DNA of 11,713 nt from contig JBIIGI010000075.1 of assembly GCA_044236545.1 (NCBI GenBank), positions 1-11,713 on the forward strand. The letters are read 5' to 3'. Below, piece after piece: positions 7,552-11,713 of the stretch. The notes beneath the pieces were generated by a model that was not told the DNA's origin, did not search any database, and saw only the letters and a program-made list of their open reading frames with translations. This DNA comes from UBA6821 sp044236545 (lineage in GTDB: Bacteria > Verrucomicrobiota > Verrucomicrobiia > Chthoniobacterales > UBA6821). A program made the position numbers and the translations under genes. How positions within the stretch are numbered: the first letter of the stretch is position 1; the number at the start of each line of letters is the position of its first letter.

Positions 7552-7590
7552 CGGCGATCCCCCGACTCCTCAACACGCGCGCTGGAAAGA

Positions 7591-7625
7591 CCCTAAATAA
7601 TCCCCTAACTTAACCCCAACAACCC
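7591..7625 (-). other. four spaced G-runs on the minus strand ahead of nrdB
   Basis: The plus strand has CCC, CCCC, CCCC and CCC at 7591, 7602, 7614 and 7623, in units resembling CCCTAAC. The minus strand therefore has four G-tracts with loops of 5, 8 and 8 nt, which could form a G-quadruplex in the template DNA. The loops are longer than the canonical limit, so this is tentative. The tract ends 7 nt before the nrdB ATG, in the nrdA-nrdB intergenic region. Confidence 0.3.
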
Positions 7626-7632
7626 TAACGAC

Positions 7633-8694
7633 ATGTCCTGCTGCAACTCCTCAAGCCAACCCGCCACGTTCCACGACCTCACCAAGCGCATCGACGTCGA
7701 CCAGAAGCGTCTCGTCAACTGCAAGCAGGTCGATGTGAACCAACTCATGCCCCTCAAATACACCTGGGCATGGGACTACTACACCAAGGGTTGCTCCAAC
7801 CACTGGATGCCGAACGAGATCTCCATGCAGCGCGATATCGAGCTCTGGAAGTCCAACAAGCTCACCTCGGAGGAGCGTCAGGTGATCATGCGGAACCTCG
7901 GCTTCTTCAGCACGGCCGAGAGCCTCGTCGGCAACAACATCGTGCTGGCGATCTTCAAGCACGTCACCAATCCCGAGGCCCGTCAGTACATGCTCCGCCA
8001 GGCTTTCGAGGAGGCGATCCACACCCACACCTTCCAGTACATCGTCGAGAGCCTCTCGCTCGACCAGCGCGAGATCTTCAACATGTACCACGAGGTGAAC
8101 TCCATCCACGACAAGGATGCCTTTGAGATGACCCTCACCTCCGCCATCATGGAGGAGGGCTTCAATACCGACACGACGGAGGGGCTCCAGACCTTCCTCA
8201 AGAACCTCGTCGGCTTCTACGTCATCATGGAGGGAATCTTCTTCTACAGCGGATTTGTGATGCTCCTTTCCTTCAAGCGCCAAAACAAGATGGTCGGTAT
8301 CGGCCAGCAGTTTGAGTACATCATGCGTGACGAGTCGATCCACCTGAACTTCGGCATCGACCTGATCAACGGCATCCGTGCCGAGAACCCCGAGGTCTGG
8401 ACCCCGGAACTCGAGGCCGAGGTACGCGCCATGATCCTCAAGGCCGTCGAGCTGGAGGTCGCCTACGCCCAAGACTGCATGCCACGCGGCATCCTCGGGC
8501 TCAATGCCGGCCTCTTCCGCGAGTACGTCCAGTACATCGCCGACCGCCGCTTTGACCGCCTCAACATGCCCCAGGAATTCGGTAGCCAGAATCCGTTCCC
8601 CTGGATGAGCGAGGTGGCCGACCTCTCCAAGGAAGCCAACTTCTTCGAGACCAAGGTCACGTCGTATCAGAACGCCGGCGCACTGGAGTGGTAG
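7633..8694 (+). CDS. nrdB: class Ic ribonucleotide reductase small subunit (Phe in place of radical Tyr)
   Basis: R2 subunit, which holds the metal-radical cofactor that starts each NrdA turnover. 353 residues, ferritin-like helical fold. Ligands: E96 (AESLVG), E127 and H130 (EEAIH), E200 (IMEGIFFYSGF), E234 and H237 (RDESIH). The radical tyrosine position is F134 (HTHTFQYI), and the first ligand is Glu, not Asp. Phe plus Glu is the signature of class Ic, whose known example, C. trachomatis R2, uses Mn(IV)/Fe(III) without a tyrosyl radical. From memory of that protein (E89, E120, H123, F127, E193, Y222, D226, E227, H230, Y338, W51), every key position matches at +7. Transfer-path residues W58, Y229, D233 and C-terminal Y345 are therefore present. 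The start MSCC is the only sensible one. There is no SD. NrdB follows nrdA and presumably shares its NrdR-controlled promoter. Confidence 0.96.
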   Translation: MSCCNSSSQPATFHDLTKRIDVDQKRLVNCKQVDVNQLMPLKYTWAWDYYTKGCSNHWMPNEISMQRDIELWKSNKLTSEERQVIMRNLGFFSTAESLVGNNIVLAIFKHVTNPEARQYMLRQAFEEAIHTHTFQYIVESLSLDQREIFNMYHEVNSIHDKDAFEMTLTSAIMEEGFNTDTTEGLQTFLKNLVGFYVIMEGIFFYSGFVMLLSFKRQNKMVGIGQQFEYIMRDESIHLNFGIDLINGIRAENPEVWTPELEAEVRAMILKAVELEVAYAQDCMPRGILGLNAGLFREYVQYIADRRFDRLNMPQEFGSQNPFPWMSEVADLSKEANFFETKVTSYQNAGALEW

Positions 8695-8799
8695 GCGACG
8701 GAGGCTTGTTGCGCCCCGGCAGCGTTGCCCTGCGCTTGCCGTAGGTTTACTACGGCTATCGCTTGGGCGCCTTGCCGGGACACAAAATCCTCTCGTCGC
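8695..8799. repeat. 105-bp imperfect palindrome directly after nrdB
   Basis: Starting at the base after the nrdB stop, two 50-nt arms pair without gaps around a 5-nt loop (GTTTA, 8745-8749). By hand count 33 of 50 positions are complementary. The best blocks are GCGACG/CGTCGC at the ends, CCCGGCA (8715-8721) with TGCCGGG (8773-8779), and the perfect 7-bp core GCCGTAG/CTACGGC (8738-8744, 8750-8756). It could be a dispersed palindromic element of the REP/MITE kind, a structured RNA, or part of the nrdB 3' end. No second copy is visible in the window. Confidence 0.7.
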
Positions 8800-8890
8800 T
8801 ATGCGATTGAGGTTCATGCTCCCGGGACCACATTCTAATTCCATCCCTAAAATCCAGATTGAATTTCCTCCCCGAGGGTCCCTCCCAGAC

Positions 8891-8931
8891 ACAGCCCGCG
8901 ACCGGAAACGGTTGCGGGCTGTTCTGCGTTT
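8891..8931 (+). terminator. strong hairpin with GAAA loop, probable terminator
   Basis: ACAGCCCGCGACCG (8891-8904) pairs with CGGTTGCGGGCTGT (8909-8922): a 14-bp stem with one G-U pair, closed by a GAAA tetraloop. TCTGCGTTT follows, a poor T-run. It most likely ends nrdAB transcription or stabilises its 3' end. The opposite strand has no T-run after the stem. Confidence 0.6.
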
Positions 8932-8971
8932 AGGGCACCGCGGCTGGCTCTCTGCGGTCATCATGGCATTT

Positions 8972-8983
8972 AATCAGCTGATT
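8972..8983. promoter_or_regulatory. 12-bp perfect palindrome, possible operator
   Basis: AATCAGCTGATT is its own reverse complement, sits in an AT-rich patch and is followed by TTTT. It lies about 100 bp upstream of the rhamnose-mutarotase-like gene, a reasonable place for a dimeric regulator site. It could also form a tiny 4-bp hairpin with AGCT loop before the T-run. Chance occurrence is possible. Confidence 0.25.
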
Positions 8984-9024
8984 TTTTGAAGAAGTGAGTC
9001 GGTGCTTGCTTAGGCTGTGTCCTT

Positions 9025-9068
9025 GGAGACTTTTAGAGCATCATCTAGCATCGCATTTAAAAGCCTCC
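9025..9068 (+). promoter_or_regulatory. leader hairpin upstream of the mutarotase gene
   Basis: GGAGACTTTTA (9025-9035) and TAAAAGCCTCC (9058-9068) pair over 11 positions with one A-C mismatch, enclosing 22 nt that contain two copies of GCATC. The hairpin ends 13 nt before the ATG at 9082. It may be an RNA control element or a paired protein-binding site. No known riboswitch class is recognised. Confidence 0.35.
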
Positions 9069-9081
9069 CGAAATAATACCC

Positions 9082-9405
9082 ATGAAACGACACGGTTCCG
9101 TCATCCGCCTCCGCCCCGAAAAATACGCTGAATACAAGGCCCTCCACGCAGCCGTCTGGCCTGAGATTCTTGCCAAGATCACCGACTGCGGGATTCGCAA
9201 CTACTCGATCTACCACAAGGATGGATTTTTATTTTCCTATTTTGAATACGTTGGCAGCGACTTTGCCGCCGACACGGCAAAGATGGCTGCTGATCCCAGA
9301 ACCCAGGAATGGTGGGAACTTTGCAAACCATGCCAGAACCCGGTCGAATCGCGTCAACCCGGCGAATGGTGGGCTGACATGGAGGAACTTTTTCACTGCG
9401 ACTAG
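9082..9405 (+). CDS. L-rhamnose mutarotase family protein (RhaM/COG3254)
   Basis: Small cytoplasmic sugar epimerase-type enzyme, 107 residues, close to E. coli RhaM (104). The family interconverts alpha and beta anomers of L-rhamnose; relatives act on L-fucose. Seen here: EYKALHAAVWPEIL with Y18 and H22, the positions of the RhaM active-site Tyr and His; GIRNYSIYHKDGFLFSYFEY (37-56), the family's central strand motif; and Q-x-WW (W77, W78), matching the conserved Trp pair of the C-terminal half. The C-terminus MEELFHCD matches the family's EVF-type ending. ATG 9082 is the natural start, with CCC immediately before it and no SD. The dehydrogenase relic directly downstream in the same frame suggests it once sat in a deoxy-sugar catabolic cluster. 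Rhamnose versus fucose specificity cannot be told. Confidence 0.85.
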   Translation: MKRHGSVIRLRPEKYAEYKALHAAVWPEILAKITDCGIRNYSIYHKDGFLFSYFEYVGSDFAADTAKMAADPRTQEWWELCKPCQNPVESRQPGEWWADMEELFHCD

Positions 9406-9546
9406 ACGGCCCCCGGCCAACCCATTGGATGAATGGGTACCCCGGATGAGATCGCAACGCCCATCGCCTTTCTCTGCATGAGGGATGCGGCCTTCATCAC
9501 CGGCTTCGCCTGCGATACCAACGGAAGCTTCACTCTTTTACGTTAG
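9406..9546 (+). pseudogene. C-terminal relic of a short-chain dehydrogenase (SDR)
   Basis: In the frame that follows the mutarotase stop, the translation reads ...NPIG-stop-like context: QPIG, TGA (9430-9432), MGTPDEIATPIAFL, then CMRDAAFITGFACDTNGSFTLLR and TAG (9544-9546). This is the standard SDR C-terminus, normally PIGRMGTPEEIA...FLaSdeaSFITG...DGGytl. The internal TGA sits where a conserved Arg codon (CGA) would be, so a single C-to-T change explains it. The other ~200 residues, including the NAD-binding Gly motif and the YxxxK catalytic motif, are missing. The usual DGG is degraded to DTNGS. The piece is a remnant of a deletion or rearrangement that joined it to the mutarotase gene. 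Residues before QPIG may be junction sequence. Confidence 0.75.
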
Positions 9547-9634
9547 GGAACCGCTGATTGAAACCCATGAAGGCCGCTGTGTTGAGCATTTGAAAGTTTT
9601 CCGCGAGTCACGTTTCACCCACTCTCCCCTTTCG

Positions 9635-10024
9635 ATGCACTCCAAACCCGTCAAACCTCATTTCTTGGACGGCTTCGAGTCGAGGGTCGACCAGGTCCTT
9701 TATGCTCCGGATCTTCCCGCATCGCCAGAGCAGCCACATCCCTTCGTCTATCACATCACCATACTCAACGGGAGTGACAGGGCCGTGACGGTGAAGGGGC
9801 GGAAGTGGGTCGTCCGCGGCGAGGATGGAACAATCTCCGCCATGGAGGGGGATGGCGTTGTGGGGTGTTTCCCGCGTCTGGAACCCGGGGAGCACTTCTC
9901 CTACAACAGTTACCACACCACCGCGGGACGGGCATTGGCGGAGGGAGCTTATCTCGGGATCACGGAGGAAGGTGAGGCGGTCATTGCAAGAATCCCTCCG
10001 TTTGAACTCATCCCGCCGGGATAA
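9635..10024 (+). CDS. apaG: ApaG domain protein
   Basis: A 129-residue protein of the ApaG (DUF525) family, close to the 125 of E. coli ApaG. Its fold is a fibronectin-III-like beta sandwich. Its job is not settled: it is historically linked to Co2+ resistance and Mg2+ efflux, and the domain also occurs in some F-box proteins. Motifs seen: PFVYHITILNGSDRAVTVKGRKWVVRGEDG (36-65), matching the family's Y-x-I-x-I-x-N...R-W-x-I-x-d-x-x-G; GDGVVGCFPRLEPGEHFSYNS (72-92), the most conserved block; and GAYLGI...IPPFELIPP (104-128) at the end. ATG 9635 is chosen; an open frame extends back to 9485 but overlaps the dehydrogenase relic and adds 50 residues foreign to the family. No SD. It stands alone between unrelated genes. 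Confidence 0.92.
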   Translation: MHSKPVKPHFLDGFESRVDQVLYAPDLPASPEQPHPFVYHITILNGSDRAVTVKGRKWVVRGEDGTISAMEGDGVVGCFPRLEPGEHFSYNSYHTTAGRALAEGAYLGITEEGEAVIARIPPFELIPPG

Positions 10025-10100
10025 GGGGGCAATGAACGTGAAATCGGGAACCTGACTTCCTGGATTCCACATTTGCCGGAAGGCGTGCTAGGGTTTCCTT

Positions 10101-11713
10101 GTGCGCGCCGCCTATCACCATACCCATGAGTACGGGGGATTCCGGATGCGCTACGGCCATGCCCTCCCCTACGGGGCGAGCCACGTTCCCGGCGGGGTGA
10201 ACTTCTCGATCTTCTCCTCGCATGCGACCTCCTGCGTCCTGGTCCTCTTCCGCAAGGGGGAGTCTCAACCCTACGCCGAGATCCCGTTCCCTCCCGAGTG
10301 CAAGATCGGCGATGTCTTCGCGATGATCGTTTACGACCTCGACTACGAGGAACTGGAGTACGGGTTCCGGATGGAGGGACCGTGGGATCCCAAGGCCGGC
10401 CATCTCTTTGACCCCAAGAAGATCCTGCTTGATCCCTTTGCCCGGGAGATCGGTGGCCGCGACTCCTGGCTACGCCCCCCACAGGAGGGGGAAATCTACC
10501 CCCACAGGGCGCGGATGCCGCACGAGGATTTCGACTGGGGTCACGACCGCCCGATCAATCTCCCGGTCGAGAACCTTGTCATCTACGAGATGCATGTGAG
10601 GGGATTCACGCGGCATCCCTCCTCGGGTGTGCGTCATCCGGGAACCTACGAGGGGATGGTCGAGAAGATCTCATACCTCCAGTCGATCGGGGTGAATTGC
10701 GTGGAGTTAATGCCCGTCTTCGAGTTCGACGAGTCCGAGAACAAGCTCGTGAATCCGACGACCGGTCGCCGGCTTTGCAACTACTGGGGTTACAGCACGG
10801 TCGCTTTCTACGCCCCCAAGAGCGGGTACGCCGCAACCGGCCATCACGGCACGCAGGTCGCGGAGTTCAAGGCACTGGTCAAGGCGCTCCATGCGGCCGG
10901 CATCTCGGTGATCCTCGACGTGGTCTTCAACCACACGGCGGAGGGGGATCAGCGCGGCCCCACGATCTCCTTCCGGGGAATCGACAACCAGACCTACTAC
11001 ATGCTCAACCCCGACGGGAGCTACGCGAACTACACGGGCTGCGGCAACACGCTCAACTGCAACCATCCAGTCGTCCGAGGCTTTGTGCTCGACTGCCTGC
11101 ACTACTGGGTCTCCGAGTTCCATGTCGACGGATTCCGCTTCGATCTCGCCTCAGTCCTGGGTCGCGACAGCAATGGGAATCCGCTTTCCAACCCCCCCCT
11201 GCTCGAGGCCCTGGCCCACGATCCGATCCTCGCCGGTTGCGACCTGATCGCCGAGGCGTGGGATGCCGGCGGTCTCTACCAGGTTGGGAACTTCCCGTCC
11301 TACGGCCGGTGGATGGAGTGGAACGGCCATTTCCGCGACGCGGCCAGGCAGTTCCTCCGAGGCGATGCCGGTGTCGTGGGGGCCATGGTTCAGGGGATCC
11401 TCGGTTCCCCGAATCTCTACGCCCCCACGGGACGCAAGCCGACCGCCTCCGTGAATTTCCTGACCTGTCACGACGGATTCACGCTACGCGATCTCTACTC
11501 CTACAACTCCAAGCGCAATCTGGAGAACGGCGAGGGTGGGAGGGACGGCGCCAACGACAACTACTCATGGAACTGCGGCATTGAGGGGGAGACCGACGAG
11601 CCCGCCGTCAGGGAACTCCGATCCCGTCTGCAGCGCAACGCGATGGCCCTGCTCTTCCTGAGCCAAGGGGTTCCCATGCTCTCCATGGGGGATGAACTGG
11701 GTCGCACCCAGCG
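10101..11713 (+). CDS. glgX: GlgX/isoamylase-type glycogen debranching enzyme, partial at 3' end
   Basis: Glycoside hydrolase family 13 enzyme that hydrolyses alpha-1,6 branches of glycogen, working with phosphorylase in glycogen breakdown. The first ~537 residues are present and the window end cuts the gene, before the rest of the barrel and the C-terminal beta domain. An N-terminal CBM48-like domain (about 17-115, ...PYGASHVPGGVNFSIFSSHA...) is followed by the barrel: VIYEMHVRGFTRHPSSG, D273-VVFNH, GFRFD348 (nucleophile), IAE385AWD (acid/base) and TCHD458GFT (transition-state Asp), so all catalytic residues are intact. An in-frame TAG at 10089 limits the 5' end. GTG 10101 gives the YGGFRMRYGHALPYGA lead-in that I associate with planctomycete-type homologues. 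ATG 10146 (15 residues shorter), with GGGGGA upstream, is the alternative. Confidence 0.93.
   Translation, partial: MRAAYHHTHEYGGFRMRYGHALPYGASHVPGGVNFSIFSSHATSCVLVLFRKGESQPYAEIPFPPECKIGDVFAMIVYDLDYEELEYGFRMEGPWDPKAGHLFDPKKILLDPFAREIGGRDSWLRPPQEGEIYPHRARMPHEDFDWGHDRPINLPVENLVIYEMHVRGFTRHPSSGVRHPGTYEGMVEKISYLQSIGVNCVELMPVFEFDESENKLVNPTTGRRLCNYWGYSTVAFYAPKSGYAATGHHGTQVAEFKALVKALHAAGISVILDVVFNHTAEGDQRGPTISFRGIDNQTYYMLNPDGSYANYTGCGNTLNCNHPVVRGFVLDCLHYWVSEFHVDGFRFDLASVLGRDSNGNPLSNPPLLEALAHDPILAGCDLIAEAWDAGGLYQVGNFPSYGRWMEWNGHFRDAARQFLRGDAGVVGAMVQGILGSPNLYAPTGRKPTASVNFLTCHDGFTLRDLYSYNSKRNLENGEGGRDGANDNYSWNCGIEGETDEPAVRELRSRLQRNAMALLFLSQGVPMLSMGDELGRTQ

Noticed and set aside
7651..8964. Minus-strand open frame (437 codons) opposite nrdB
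   Set aside because: Same codon-bias shadow effect; the nrdB frame is unmistakable, and the shadow also runs through the palindrome and hairpin region.
8801..8989. 62-codon plus-strand frame in the nrdB-mutarotase spacer
   Set aside because: It runs straight through the strong hairpin at 8891-8922, and its translation has no recognisable features.
9485..9634. 50-residue N-terminal extension of ApaG
   Set aside because: It overlaps the dehydrogenase relic in a different frame and is absent from the ApaG family's normal length.
10126..10200. ATG-started frame at 10126 near the glgX start
   Set aside because: Out of frame with glgX, ends after about two dozen codons, and has no coding character.
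10697..11584. Plus-strand frame of 295 codons inside glgX
   Set aside because: Arg/Pro-rich shadow; the real glgX frame covers the region with all catalytic motifs.

Overview
The window is high-GC DNA, densely coding, with almost no recognisable Shine-Dalgarno sequences. It most likely comes from a member of the Planctomycetes-Verrucomicrobia-Chlamydiae (PVC) group, with Verrucomicrobiota as the best guess. The strongest hint is the ribonucleotide reductase small subunit: its key residues line up one for one, at a constant +7 offset, with the Chlamydia trachomatis class Ic protein as I remember it. The debranching enzyme and the non-SD starts fit the same group. This assignment is an inference; there is no rRNA in the window.

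Layout. 27-206: a small one-helix membrane protein (+). 253-2032: two overlapping-style minus-strand genes for a peptide/nickel-type ABC importer permease pair (oppB then oppC), with no binding protein or ATPase beside them. 2240-4432: accD (acetyl-CoA carboxylase beta) and folC (folylpolyglutamate synthase), both +. 4433-4671: the nrd control region, with a 28-nt purine tract and two NrdR boxes. 4672-8694: nrdA and nrdB, an aerobic class I ribonucleotide reductase. 8695-9081: a gene-free stretch holding a 105-bp imperfect palindrome, a strong GNRA-loop hairpin and a leader hairpin. 9082-9546: an L-rhamnose-mutarotase-family gene followed in the same frame by the C-terminal relic of a short-chain dehydrogenase. 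9635-10024: apaG. 10101 to the window end: a GlgX/isoamylase-type glycogen debranching enzyme, cut off by the window.

How the genes work together. Most are housekeeping and only loosely linked: fatty-acid synthesis entry (accD), folate polyglutamation (folC) and dNTP synthesis (nrdAB). The most notable unit is nrdAB. The R2 subunit has Phe in place of the radical Tyr and Glu in place of the first Asp ligand, the signature of the Mn/Fe class Ic enzyme. The R1 subunit carries two consecutive ATP-cone domains. Upstream lie a perfect NrdR box and a degenerate second one exactly 32 bp away. I found no CRISPR, tRNA, rRNA, transposase or defence system, and no clear new multi-gene system. The less explained items are the palindrome after nrdB, the dehydrogenase relic and the orphan permease pair.
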